Assembly (NCBI GenBank): GCA_963920705.1
Contig: CAWUCO010000080.1
Span: forward strand, 620,001-684,000
DNA from: Odiellus spinosus
Taxonomy: Eukaryota > Arthropoda > Arachnida > Opiliones > Phalangiidae
Length of the DNA stretch: 64,000 bases
Reading direction: 5' to 3'
Shown: in pieces, positions 28,412 to 41,789 of the stretch
How positions within the stretch are numbered: position 1 is the stretch's first letter
Layout of the letters: every line of letters begins with the position of its first letter
Translations under genes and position numbers: made by a program
Notes under the pieces: generated by a model
The model's input: the letters and a program-made list of their open reading frames with translations, nothing else
The model's database searches: none
What the model was told of the DNA's origin: nothing

Positions 28412-31400
28412 TTTTAGTAGTATAGATCCACAAATTTCCCAAGTATAGATCCACAAATTTCCCAAGTATAAATCCACAAATTTTCCAAATATAGATTCAC
28501 AAATTTTCCAAGTATAGATCCACAAATTTCCCAAGTATAGATCCAAAAATTTCCCTAGTATAGATCCACAAATTTCCCAAGTATAGATTCACAAATTTCC
28601 CAAGTATAGATTTACAAATTTCCCAAGTATAGATTCACAAATTTTCCAAATATAGATTCACAAATTTTCCAAATATAGATTCACAAATTTCCCAAGTATA
28701 GATTGACAAATTTCCCAAGTATAAATCCACAAATTTCTCAAGAATAGATTCACAAATTTCCCAAGTATAGATTCACAAATTTTCCAAATATAGATTCACA
28801 AATTTTCCAAGTATAGATTCACAAATTTCCCAAGTATAGATTCACAAATTTTCCTAGTATAGATCCACAAATTTCCCATGTATAGATTCACAAATTTCCC
28901 ATGTATAGTTTCACAAATTTCCGAAGTATAGATTCACAAATTTCCCAAGTATGATTCAAAAAATTCCCAAGTATAGATTCACAAATTTCCCAATAATAGA
29001 TTCACAAATTTTCCCAAGTATAGATTCAAAAAATTCCCAAGTATAGATTCACAAATTTCCCAAGAATAGATTCACAAATTTTCCCAAGTATAGATTCACA
29101 AATTTCCCAAGTATAGATTCACAAATTTCCCAAGTATAGATCCACAAATTTCCCTAGTATAGATCCACAAATTTCCCAAGTATAGATTCACAAATTTCCC
29201 AAGTATAGATTTACAAATTTCCCAAGTATAGATTCACAAATTTTCCAAATATAGATTCTCAAATTTTCCAAATATAGATTCACAAATTTCCCAAGTATAG
29301 ATTGACAAATTTCCCAAGTATAAATCCACAAATTTCTCAAGAATAGATTCACAAATTTCCCAAGTATAGATTCACAAATTTTCCAAATATAGATTCACAA
29401 ATTTTCCAAGTATAGATTCACAAATTTCCCAAGTATAGATTCACAAATTTTCCTAGTATAGATCCACAAATTTCCCATGTATAGATTCACAAATTTCCCA
29501 TGTATAGTTTCACAAATTTCCGAAGTATAGCTTCACAAATTTCCCAAGTATGATTCAAAAAATTCCCAAGTATAGATTCACAAATTTCCCAAGAATAGAT
29601 TCACAAATTTTCCCAAGTATAGATTCACAAATTTCTCAAGTATAGATTCACAAATTTCCCAAGTATAGACTAACATATTTCCGAAGTATAGATTTACAAA
29701 TTTCCCAAGTATAGATTCACAAATTTCTCAAGTATAGATTCACAAATTTCCCAAGTATAGACTAATATATTTCCCAAGTATAGATTCACAAATTTCCCAA
29801 TTATAGATTCACAAATTTCCCAAGTATAGATTCACAAATTTTCCAAATATAGATTCACAAATTTTCCAGGTATAGATTCACAAATTTCCCAAGTATAGAT
29901 TCACAAATTTCAGAAGTATAGATTCACAAATTTCAGAAGTATAGATTCACAAATTTCCCAAGTATGATTCACAAATTTCCCAAGTATAGATTCACAAATT
30001 TCACATGTATAGATTCACAAATTTCCCATGAATAGATTCACAAATTTCCCAAGTATGATTCAAAAATTTCCCAAGTATAGATTCACAAATTTCCCAAGTA
30101 TAGATTCACAAATTTTCCCAAGTATAGATTCACAAATTTCCCAAGTATAGATTCACAAATTTTCCAAATATAGATTCACAAATTTTCCAAGTATAGATCC
30201 ACAAATTTCCCAAGTATAGATCCACAAATTTCCCTAGTATAGATCCACAAATTTCCCAAGTATAGATTCACAAATTTCCCAAGTATAGATTTACAAATTT
30301 CCCAAGTATAGATTCACAAATTTTCCAAATATAGATTCACAAATTTTCCAAATATAGATTCACAAATTTCCCAAGTATAGATTGACAAATTTCCCAAGTA
30401 TAAATCCACAAATTTCTCAAGAATAGATTCACAAATTTCCCAAGTATAGATTCACAAATTTTCCAAATATAGATTCACAAATTTTCCAAGTATAGATTCA
30501 CAAATTTCCCAAGTATAGATTCACAAATTTTCCTAGTATAGATCCACAAATTTCCCATGTATAGATTCACAAATTTCCCATGTATAGTTTCACAAATTTC
30601 CGAAGTATAGATTCACAAATTTCCCAAGTATGATTCAAAAAATTCCCAAGTATAGATTCACAAATTTCCCAAGAATAGATTCACAAATTTTCCCAAGTAT
30701 AGATTCACAAATTTCCCAAGTATAGATTCACAAATTTCTCAAGTATAGATTCACAAATTTCCCAAGTATAGACTAACATATTTCCGAAGTATAGATCCAC
30801 AAATTTCCCAAGTATAGATCCACAAATTTCCCAAGTATAAATCCACAAATTTTTCAAGTATAGATTCACAAATTTCCCAAGTATAGATTCACAAATTTTC
30901 CAAATATAGATTCACAAATTTTCCAAGTATAGATCCACAAATTTCCCAAGTATAGATCCAAAAATTTCCCTAGTATAGATCCACAAATTTCCCAAGTATA
31001 GATTCACAAATTTCCCAAGTATAGATTTACAAATTTCCCAAGTATAGATTCACAAATTTTCCAAATATAGATTCACAAATTTTCCAAATATAGATTCACA
31101 AATTTCCCAAGTATAGATTGACAAATTTCCCAAGTATAAATCCACAAATTTCTCAAGAATAGATTCACAAATTTCCCAAGTATAGATTCACAAATTTTCC
31201 AAATATAGATTCACAAATTTTCCAAGTATAGATTCACAAATTTCCCAAGTATAGTTTCACAAATTTCCGAAGTATAGATTCACAAATTTCCCAAGTATAG
31301 ATTTACAAATTTCCCAAGTATAGATTCACAAATTTTCCAAATATAGATTCACAAATTTTCCAAATATAGATTCACAAATTTCCCAAGTATAGATTGGAAA

Positions 31401-34400
31401 ATTTCCGAAGTATAAATCCACAAATTTCTCAAGAATAGATTCACAAATTTCCCAAGTATAGATTCACAAATTTTCCTAGTATAGATCCACAAATTTCCCA
31501 TGTATAGATTCACAAATTTCCCATGTATAGTTTCACAAATTTCCGAAGTATAGATTCACAAATTTCCCAAGTATGATTCAAAAAATTCCCAAGTATAGAT
31601 TCACAAATTTCCCAAGAATAGATTCACAAATTTTCCCAAGTATAGATTCAAAAAATTCCCAAGTATAGATTCACAAATTTCCCAAGAATAGATTCACAAA
31701 TTTTCCCAAGTATAGATTCACAAATTTCCCAAGTATAGATTTACAAATTTCCCAAGTATAGATCCACAAATTTCCCTAGTATAGATCCACAAATTTCCCA
31801 AGTATAGATTCACAAATTTCCCAAGTATAGATTTACAAATTTCCCAAGTATAGATTCACAAATTTTCCAAATATAGATTCTCAAATTTTCCAAATATAGA
31901 TTCACAAATTTCCCAAGTATAGATTGACAAATTTCCCAAGTATAAATCCACAAATTTCTCAAGAATAGATTCACAAATTTCCCAAGTATAGATTCACAAA
32001 TTTTCCAAATATAGATTCACAAATTTTCCAAGTATAGATTCACAAATTTCCCAAGTATAGATTCACAAATTTCCCATGTATAGTTTCACAAATTTTCCCA
32101 AGTATAGATTCAAAAAATTCCCAAGTATAGATTCACAAATTTCCCAAGAATAGATTCACAAATTTTCCCAAGTATAGATTCACAAATTTCCCAAGTATAG
32201 ATTCACAAATTTCCCAAGTATAGATCCACAAATTTCCCTAGCATAGATCCACAAATTTCCCAAGTATAGATTCACAAATTTCCCAAGTATAGATTTACAA
32301 ATTTCCCAAGTATAGATTCACAAATTTTCCAAATATAGATTCTCAAATTTTCCAAATATAGATTCACAAATTTCCCAAGAATAGATTCACAAATTTCCCA
32401 AGTATAGATTCACAAATTTTCCAAATATAGATTCACAAATTTTCCAAGTATAGATTCACAAATTTCCCAAGTATAGTTTCACAAATTTCCGAAGTATAGA
32501 TTCACAAATTTCCCAAGTATAGATTTACAAATTTCCCAAGTATAGATTCACAAATTTTCCAAATATAGATTCACAAATTTTCCAAATATAGATTCACAAA
32601 TTTCCCAAGTATAGATTGGCAAATTTCCCAAGTATAAATCCACAAATTTCTCAAGAATAGATTCACAAATTTCCCAAGTATAGATTCACAAATTTTCCTA
32701 GTATAGATCCACAAATTTCCCATGTATAGATTCACAAATTTCCCATGTATAGTTTCACAAATTTCCGAAGTATAGATTCACAAATTTCCCAAGTATGATT
32801 CAAAAAATTCCCAAGTATAGATTCACAAATTTCCCAAGAATAGATTCACAAATTTTCCCAAGTATAGATTCAAAAAATTCCCAAGTATAGATTCACAAAT
32901 TTCCCAAGAATAGATTCACAAATTTTCCCAAGTATAGATTCACAAATTTCCCAAGTATAGATTCACAAATTTCCCAAGTATAGATCCACAAATTTCCCTA
33001 GTATAGATCCACAAATTTCCCAAGTATAGATTCACAAATTTCCCAAGTATAGATTCACAAATTTTCCAAATATAGATTCTCAAATTTTCCAAATATAGAT
33101 TCACAAATTTCCCAAGTATAGATTGACAAATTTCCCAAGTATAAATCCACAAATTTCTCAAGAATAGATTCACAAATTTCCCAAGTATAGATTCACAAAT
33201 TTTCCAAATATAGATTCACAAATTTTCCAAGTATAGATTCACAAATTTCCCAAGTATAGATTCACAAATTTCCCATGTATAGTTTCACAAATTTCCGAAG
33301 TATAGCTTCACAAATTTCCCAAGTATGATTCAAAAAATTCCCAAGTATAGATTCACAAATTTCCCAAGTATAGATTCACAAATTTCCCAAGAATAGATTC
33401 ACAAATTTCTCAAGTATAGATTCACAAATTTCCCAAGTATAGACTAACATATTTCCGAAGTATAGATTCACAAATTTCCCAATTATAGATTCACAAATTT
33501 CCCAAGTATAGATTCACAAATTTTCCAAATATAGATTCACAAATTTTCCATGTATAGATTCACAAATTTCCCAAGTATAGATTCACAAATTTCAGAAGTA
33601 TAGATTCACAAATTTCCCAAGTATGATTCACAAATTTCCCAAGTATGATTCACAAATTTCCCAAGTATAGATTCACAAATTTCACATGTATAGATTCACA
33701 AATTTCCCATGAATAGATTCACAAATTTCCCAAGTATGATTCAAAAATTTCCCAAGTATAGATTCACAAATTTCCCAAGTATAGATTCACAAATTTTCCC
33801 AAGTATAGATTCACAAATTTCCCAAGTATAGATTCACAAATTTTCCAAATATAGATTCACAAATTTTCCAAGTATAGATCCACAAATTTCCCAAGTATAG
33901 ATCCACAAATTTCCCTAGTATAGATCCACAAATTTCCCAAGAATAGATTCACAAATTTCCCAAGTATAGATTTACAAATTTCCCAAGTATAGATTCACAA
34001 ATTTTCCAAATATAGATTCACAAATTTTCCAAATATAGATTCACAAATTTCCCAAGTATAGATTGACAAATTTCCCAAGTATAAATCCACAAATTTCTCA
34101 AGAATAGATTCACAAATTTCCCAAGTATAGATTCACAAATTTTCCAAATATAGATTCACAAATTTTCCAAGTATAGATTCACAAATTTCCCAAGTATAGA
34201 TTCACAAATTTTCCTAGTATAGATCCACAAATTTCCCATGTATAGATTCACAAATTTCCCATGTATAGTTTCACAAATTTCCGAAGTATAGATTCACAAA
34301 TTTCCCAAGTATGATTCAAAAAATTCCCAAGTATAGATTCACAAATTTCCCAAGAATAGATTCACAAATTTTCCCAAGTATAGATTCACAAATTTCCCAA

Positions 34401-36800
34401 GTATAGATTCACAAATTTCTCAAGTATAGATTCACAAATTTCCCAAGTATAGACTAACATATTTCCGAAGTATAGATCCACAAATTTCCCAAGTATAGAT
34501 CCACAAATTTCCCTAGTATAGATCCACAAATTTCCCAAGTATAGATTCACAAATTTCCCAAGTATAGATTCACAAATTTTCCAAATATAGATTCACAAAT
34601 TTTCCAAATATAGATTCACAAATTTCCCAAGTATAGATTGACAAATTTCCCAAGTATAAATCCACAAATTTCTCAAGAATAGATTCACAAATTTCCCAAG
34701 TATAGATTCACAAATTTTCCAAATATAGATTCACAAATTTTCCAAGTATAGATTCACAAATTTCCCAAGTATAGATTCACAAATTTTCCTAGTATAGATC
34801 CACAAATTTCCCATGTATAGATTCACAAATTTCCCATGTATAGTTTCACAAATTTATGAAGTATAGATTCACAAATTTCCCAAGTATGATTCAAAAAATT
34901 CCCAAGTATAGATTCACAAATTTCCCAAGAATAGATTCACAAATTTTCCCAAGTATAAATTCACAAATTTCCCAAGTATAGATTCACAAATTTCTCAAGT
35001 ATAGATTCACAAATTTCCCAAGTATAGACTAACATATTTCCGAAGTATAGATTCACAAATTTCCCAAGTATAGATTCACAAATTTCCCAAGTATAGACTA
35101 ATATATTTCCCAAGTATAGATTCACAAATTTACCAATTATAGATTCACAAATTTCCCAAGAATAGATTCACAAATTTTCCAAATATAGATTCACAAATTT
35201 TCCATGTATAGATTCACAAATTTCCCAAGTATAGATTCACAAATTTCAGAAGTATAGATTCACAAATTTCCCAAGTATGATTCACAAATTTCCCAAGTAT
35301 AGATTCACAAATTTCCCATGTATAGATTCACAAATTTCACATGTATAGATTCACAAATTTCCCATGAATAGATTCACAAATTTCCCAAGTATGATTCAAA
35401 AATTTCCCAAGTATAGATTCACAAATTTCCCAAGTATAGATTCACAAATTTTCCCAAGTATAGATTCACAAATTTCCCAAGTATAGATTCACAAATTTCC
35501 CAAGTATAGATTCACAAATTTTCCTAGTATAGATCCACAAATTTCCCAAGTATAGATCCACAAATTTCCCAAGTATAAATCCACAAATTTTTCAAGTATA
35601 GATTCACAAATTTCCCAAGTATAGATTCACAAATTTTCCAAATATAGATTCACAAATTTTCCAAGTATAGATCCACAAATTTCCCAAGTATAGATCCACA
35701 AATTTCCCTAGTATAGATCGACAAATTTCCCAAGTATAGATTCACAAATTTCCCAAGTATAGATTTACAAATTTCCCATGTATAGATTCACAAATTTTCC
35801 AAATATAGATTCACAAATTTTCCAAATATAGATTCACAAATTTCCCAAGTTAGATTGACAAATTTCCCAAGTATAAATCCACAAATTTCTCAAGAATAGA
35901 TTCACAAATTTCCCAAGTATAGATTCACAAATTTTCCAAATACAGATTCACAAATTTTCCAAGTATAGATTCACAAATTTCCCAAGTATAGATTCACAAA
36001 TTTTCCTAGTATAGATCCACAAATTTCCCATGTGTAGATTCACAAATTTCCCATGTATAGTTTCACAAATTTCCGAAGTATAGATTCACAAATTTCCCAA
36101 GTATGATTCAAAAAATTCCCAAGTATAGATTCACAAATTTCCCAAGAATAGATTCACAAATTTTCCCAAGTATAGATTCACAAATTTCCCAAGTATAGAT
36201 TTACAAATTTCCCAAGTATAGATTCACAAATTTTCCAAATATAGATTCACAAATTTTCCAAATATAGATTCACAAATTTCCCAAGTATAGATTGACAAAT
36301 TTCCCAAGTATAAATCCACAAATTTCTCAAGAATAGATTCACAAATTTCCCAAGTATAGATTCACAAATTTTCCAAATATAGATTCACAAATTTTCCAAG
36401 TATAGATTCACAAATTTCCCAAGTATAGATTCACAAATTTTCCTAGTATAGATCCACAAATTTCCCATGTATAGATTCACAAATTTCCCATGTATAGTTT
36501 CACAAATTTATGAAGTATAGATTCACAAATTTCCCAAGTATGATTCAAAAAATTCCCAAGTATAGATTCACAAATTTCCCAAGAATAGATTCACAAATTT
36601 TCCCAAGTATAAATTCACAAATTTCCCAAGTATAGATTCACAAATTTCTCAAGTATAGATTCACAAATTTCCCAAGTATAGACTAACATATTTCCGAAGT
36701 ATAGATTCACAAATTTCCCAAGTATAGATTCACAAATTTCCCAAGTATAGATTCACAAATTTCCCAAGTATAGACTAATATATTTCCCAAGTATAGATTC
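28411..36800 (+). repeat. GATCC/TAGTTT satellite domain
   Basis: Gene-free satellite dominated by GATCCAC, GATTTAC, GATTGAC, AAATCCAC, TTCCTAGTAT, TTTTCCCAAG and CCCATGTATAGTTTC monomers. CATG-linked TAGTTT monomers occur at about 28906, 29505, 30585, 31528, 32081, 32750, 33280, 34266, 34841, 36058 and 36495, defining blocks of about 0.44-1.2 kb. Another unusual form here is TATGATTCAAAAAATTCCC. CCAGAG monomers, common elsewhere, are missing from about 23.4 to 39.1 kb. The domain is built from many overlapping duplications, of which the clearest are listed separately. Confidence 0.8.
31155..33570 (+). repeat. 1,222-bp tandem duplication
   Basis: TAGTTTCAC following CCCAAG occurs at 31252 and 32474, the rare GATTGG core at 31392 and 32614, and TAGTTT following CCCATG at 31528 and 32750; all pairs are 1,222 bp apart. 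Further right, GATTCTC occurs at 31876 and 33075, offset 1,199 bp, that is one 23-bp monomer fewer in copy 2. Copies are about 31155-32376 and 32377-33570. In copy 1 the GATTGG monomer reads GATTGGAAAA and in copy 2 GATTGGCAAA. Confidence 0.8.
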
Positions 36801-37600
36801 ACAAATTTACCAATTATAGATTCACAAATTTCCCAAGTATAGATTCACAAATTTTCCAAATATAGATTCACAAATTTTACATGTATAGATTCACAAATTT
36901 CCCAAGTATAGATTCACAAATTTCAGAAGTATAGATTCACAAATTTCCCAAGTATGATTCACAAATTTCCCAAGTATAGATTCACAAATTTCCCATGTAT
37001 AGACTCACAAATTTCACATGTATAGATTCACAAATTTCCCATGAATAGATTCACAAATTTCCCAAGTATGATTCAAAAATTTCCCAAGTATAGATTCACA
37101 AATTTCCCAAGTATAGATTCACAAATTTTCCCAAGTATAGATTCACAAATTTCCCAAGTATAGATTCACAAATTTCCCAAGTATAGATTCACAAATTTTC
37201 CTAGTATAGATCCACAAATTTCCCAAGTATAGATCCACAAATTTCCCAAGTATAAATCCACAAATTTTTCAAGTATAGATTCACAAATTTCCCAAGTATA
37301 GATTCACAAATTTTCCAAATATAGATTCACAAATTTTCCAAGTATAGATCCACAAATTTCCCAAGTATAGATCCACAAATTTCCCTAGTATAGATCCACA
37401 AATTTCCCAAGTATAGATTCACAAATTTCCCAAGTATAGATTTACAAATTTCCCAAGTATAGATTCACAAATTTTCCAAATATAGATTCACAAATTTTCC
37501 AAATATAGATTCACAAATTTCCCAAGTATAGATTGACAAATTTCCCAAGTATAAATCCACAAATTTCTCAAGAATAGATTCACAAATTTCCCAAGTATAG
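34560..37600 (+). repeat. 1,654-bp tandem duplication
   Basis: GATTGAC occurs at 34636 and 36290, TAGTTT at 34841 and 36495, and the unusual AATTTATGAAG at 34851 and 36505, all 1,654 bp apart (72 monomers minus 2 bp). To the right, TACCAATTATAG occurs at 35131 and 36808, offset 1,677 bp, so copy 2 gained one 23-bp monomer. Copies are about 34560-36213 and 36214-37600. Copy 1 has private changes: GATCGAC near 35717 and AAGTTAGATTG near 35848. This pair sits across the proposed boundary between the two super-repeat units. Confidence 0.83.
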
Positions 37601-38370
37601 ATTCACAAATATCCCAAGTATAGATTCACAAATTTCCCATGTATAGATTCACAAATTTCCCAAGTATAGATTCACAAATTTCCCAAGTATGATTCAAAAA
37701 TTTCCCAAGTATAGATTCACAAATTTCCGAAGTATAGATTCACAAATTTTCCCAAATATAGATTCACAAATTTCCCAAGTATAGATTCACAAATTTCCCT
37801 AGAAAAGATTCACAAATTTCTCAAGTATAGATTCACAAATTTCCCAAGTATAGACTCACAAATTTCCGAAGTATAGATTCACAAATTTCCTAAGTATAGA
37901 TTCACAAATTTCTCAAGTATAGATTCACAAATTTCCCACGTATAGATTCACAAATTTCCCATGTATAGATTCACAAATTTCCCATGTATAGATTCACAAA
38001 TTTCCCAAGTATAGATTCACAAACTTCCCAAGTATAGATTCACAAATTTTCCATGTATAGATTCACAAATTCACCAAGTATAGATTCACAAATTTCAGAA
38101 GTATAGATTCACAAACTTCCCAAGTATGATTCACAAATTTCCCAAGTATAGATTCACAAATTTCTCAAGTATAGATTCACAAATTTCCCACGTATAGATT
38201 CAAAAATTTCCCATGTATAGATTCACAAATTTCCCAAGTATATATTCACAAATTTCCCAAGTATAGATTCACAAATTTCCCAAGTATAGATTCACAAATA
38301 TCCCAAGTATAGATTCACAAATTTCCCATGTATAGATTCACAAATTTCACATGTATACATTCACAAATTT

Positions 38371-38646
38371 CCCATGAATAGATTCACAAATTTCCCAAGT
38401 ATGATTCAAAAATTTCCCACGTATAGATTCACAAATTTCCCAAGTATAGATTCACAAATTTTCCCAAGTATAGATTCACAAATTTCCCAAGTATAGATTC
38501 ACAAATTACCCATGAATAGATTCACAAATTTCCCAAGTATGATTCAAAAATTTCCCAAGTATAGATTCACAAATTTCCCAAGTATAGATTCACAAATTTT
38601 CCCAAGTATAGATTCACAAATTTCCCAAGTATAGATTCACAAATTT
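38371..38646 (+). repeat. 138-bp tandem duplication, counterpart of 9.4 kb
   Basis: CATGAATAG monomers start at 38371 and 38509, exactly 138 bp apart, with the same monomer order as at 9398/9536, including TATGATTCAAAA followed by CCCACG in the first copy. The second copy differs from the 9.5-kb one by AATTACCCATG in place of AATTTCCCATG. A duplication within a duplication at both sites implies that the 138-bp event is older than the long-range one. Confidence 0.82.
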
Positions 38647-41600
38647 CCCAAGTATAGATTCACAAATTTTCCTAGTATAGATCCACAAATTTCCCAAGTA
38701 TAGATCCACAAATTTCCCAAGTATAAATCCACAAATTTTTCAAGTATAGATTCACAGATTTCCCAAGTATAGATTCACAAATTTCCCAAGTATAGATTCA
38801 CAAATTTTCCTAGTATAGATCCACAAATTTCCCAAGTATAGATCCACAAATTTCCCAAGTATAAATCCACAAATTTCCCAAGTATAGATCCACAAATTTC
38901 CCTAGTATAGATCCACAAATTTCCCAAGTATAGATTCACAATTTTCCCAAGTATAGATTTACAAATTTCCCAAGTATAGATTCACAAATTTTCCAAATAT
39001 AGATTCACAAATTTTCCAAATATAGATTCACAAATTTCCCAAGTATAGATTGACAAATTTCCCAAGTATAAATCCACAAATTTCTCAAGAATAGATTCAC
39101 AAATTTCCTCAGTATAGATTCACAAATTTCCCAATTATAGATTCACAAATTTCCAGAGTATAGATTCACAAATTTCCCAAGTATAGATTCAATAATTTCC
39201 CAAGTATAGATTCACAAATATCCCAAGTATAGATTCACAAATTTCCCATGTATAGATTCACAAATTTCCCATGTATAGATTCACAAATTTCCCAAGTATG
39301 ATTCAAAAATTTCCCAAGTATAGATTCACAAATTTCCCAAGTATAGATTCACAAATTTCCCAAGTATAGATTCACAAATTTCCCAAGAATAGATTCACAA
39401 ATTTCCCATGTATAGATTCACAAATTTCCCAATTACAGATTCACAAATTTCCAGAGTATAGATTCACAAATTTCCCAAGTATAGATTCACAAATTTCCCA
39501 AGTATAGATTCACAAATATCCCAAGTATAGATTCACAAATTTCCCGTGTATAGATTCACAAATTTCCCAAGTATAGATTCACAAATTTCCCAAGTATGAT
39601 TCAAAAATTTCCCAAGTATAGATTCACAAATTTCCGAAGTATAGATTCACAAATTTTCCCAAATATAGATTCACAAATTTCCCAAGTATAGATTCACAAA
39701 TTTCCCTAGAATAGATTCACAAATTTCTCAAGTATATATTCACAAATTTCCCAAGTATAGACTAACATATTTCCCAAGTATAGATTCACAAATTTCCCAA
39801 GTATAGATTCACAAATTTTCCAAATATAGATTCACAAATTTTCCATGTATAGATTTACAACTTTCCCAAGTATAGATTCACAAATTTTCCAAATATAAAT
39901 TCACAAATTTCCCAAGTATAGATTCACAAATTTCTCAAGTATAGATTCACAAATTTCCCAAGTATAGACTAACATATTTCCGAAGTATAGATTCACAAAT
40001 TTCCCAATTATAGATTCACAAATTTCCCAAGTATGGATTCACAAATTTTCCACATATAGATTCACAAATTTCAGAAGTATAGATTCACAAATTTCCCAAG
40101 TATGATTCACAAATTTCCCAAGTATAGATTCACAAATTTCTCAAGTATAGATTCACAAATTTCCCACGTATAGATTCACAAATTTCCCATGTATAGATTC
40201 ACAAATTTCCCATGTATAGATTCACAAATTTCCCAAGTATAGATTCACAAATTTCCCAAGTATAGATTCACAAATTTTCCATGTATAAATTCACAAATTC
40301 ACCAAGTATAGATTCACAAATTTCAGAAGTATAGATTCACAAATTTCCCAAGTATGATTCACAAATTTCCCAAGTATAGATTCACAAATTTCTCAAGTAT
40401 AGATTCACAAATTTCCCACGTATAGATTCACAAATTTCCCATGTATAGATTCACAAATTTCCCAAGTACAGATTCACAAATTTCCCAAGTATAGATTCAC
40501 AAATTTCCCAAGTATAGATTCACAAATATCCCAAGTATAGATTCACAAATTTCCCATGTATAGATTCACAAATTTCCCATGCATAGATTCACAAATTTCC
40601 CAAGTATAGATTCACAAATTTCCCAAGTATGATTCAAAAATTTCCCAAGTATAGATTCACAAATTTCCCACGTATAGATTCACAAATTTCCCAAGTATAG
40701 ATTTACAAATTTCCCAAGTACAGATTCACAAATTTCCCAAGTATAGATTCACAAATTTCTCAAGTATAGATTCACAAATTTCCCAAGTATAGACTAATAT
40801 ATTTCCCAAGTATAGATTCACAAATTTCCCAATTATAGATTCACAAATTTCCCAAGTATAGATTCACAAATTTTCCAAATATAGATTCACAAATTTTCCA
40901 TGTATAGATTCACAAATTTCCCAAGTATAGATTCACAAATTTCAGAAGTATGGATTCACAAATTTCCCAAGTATGATTCACAAATTTCCCAAGTATAGAT
41001 TCACAAATTTCCCATGTATAGATTCACAAATTTCACATGTATAGATTCACAAATTTCCCATGAATAAATTCACAAATTTCCCAAGTATGATTCAAAAATT
41101 TCCCAAGTATAGATTCACAAATTTCCCAAGTATAGATTCACAAATTTTCCCAAGTATAGATTCACAAATTTCCCAAGTATAGATTCACAAATTTCCCAGT
41201 ATAGATTCACAAATTTTCCTAGTATAGATCCACAAATTTCCCAAGTATAGATCCACAAATTTCCCAAGTATAAATCCACAAATTTTTCAAGTATAGATTC
41301 ACAAATTTCCCAAGTATAGATTCACAAATTTTCCAAATATAGATTCACAAATTTTCCAAGTATAGATCCACAAATTTCCCAAGTATAGATCCACAAATTT
41401 CCCTAGTATAGATCCACAAATTTCCCAAGTATAGATTCACAAATTCCCCAAGTATAGATTTACAAATTTCCCAAGTATAGATTCACAAATTTTCCAAATA
41501 TAGATTCACAAATTTTCCAAATATAGATTCACAAATTTCCCAAGTATAGATTGACAAATTTCCCAAGTATAAATCCACAAATTTCTCAAGAATAGATTCA

Positions 41601-41789
41601 CAAATTTCCCAAGTATAGATTCACAAATATCCCAAGTATAGATTCACAAATTTCCCATGTATAGATTCACAAATTTCCCAAGTATAGATTCACAAATTTC
41701 CCAAGTATGATTCAAAAATTTCCCAAGTATAGATTCACAAATTTCCGAAGTATAGATTCACAAATTTTCCCAAATATAGATTCACAAAT

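Larger units (their letters stand above)
7000..36800 (+). repeat. Proposed super-repeat unit A (about 30 kb)
   Basis: This is the first of two colinear regions inferred from marker order. In order it contains: TTTACCAATTATAG beside GACTAATAT (about 7058); paired CATGAATAG monomers 138 bp apart (9398, 9536); CCCGTG (10708) with CCCTAGAA (10869); TAGTAAGATCC (13354); AGTAAAGATTC (about 13953); TAGCATAGATCC (14914, 15856); CACCAATTTCCC (about 17132); and the CCCCAG cassette cluster (20.6-23.3 kb). The same order recurs from 36.8 kb. The tail, 23.5-36.8 kb, is a GATCC/TAGTTT domain whose counterpart would lie beyond the right edge. Unit ends are not fixed; the boundaries are an inference. Confidence 0.5.
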
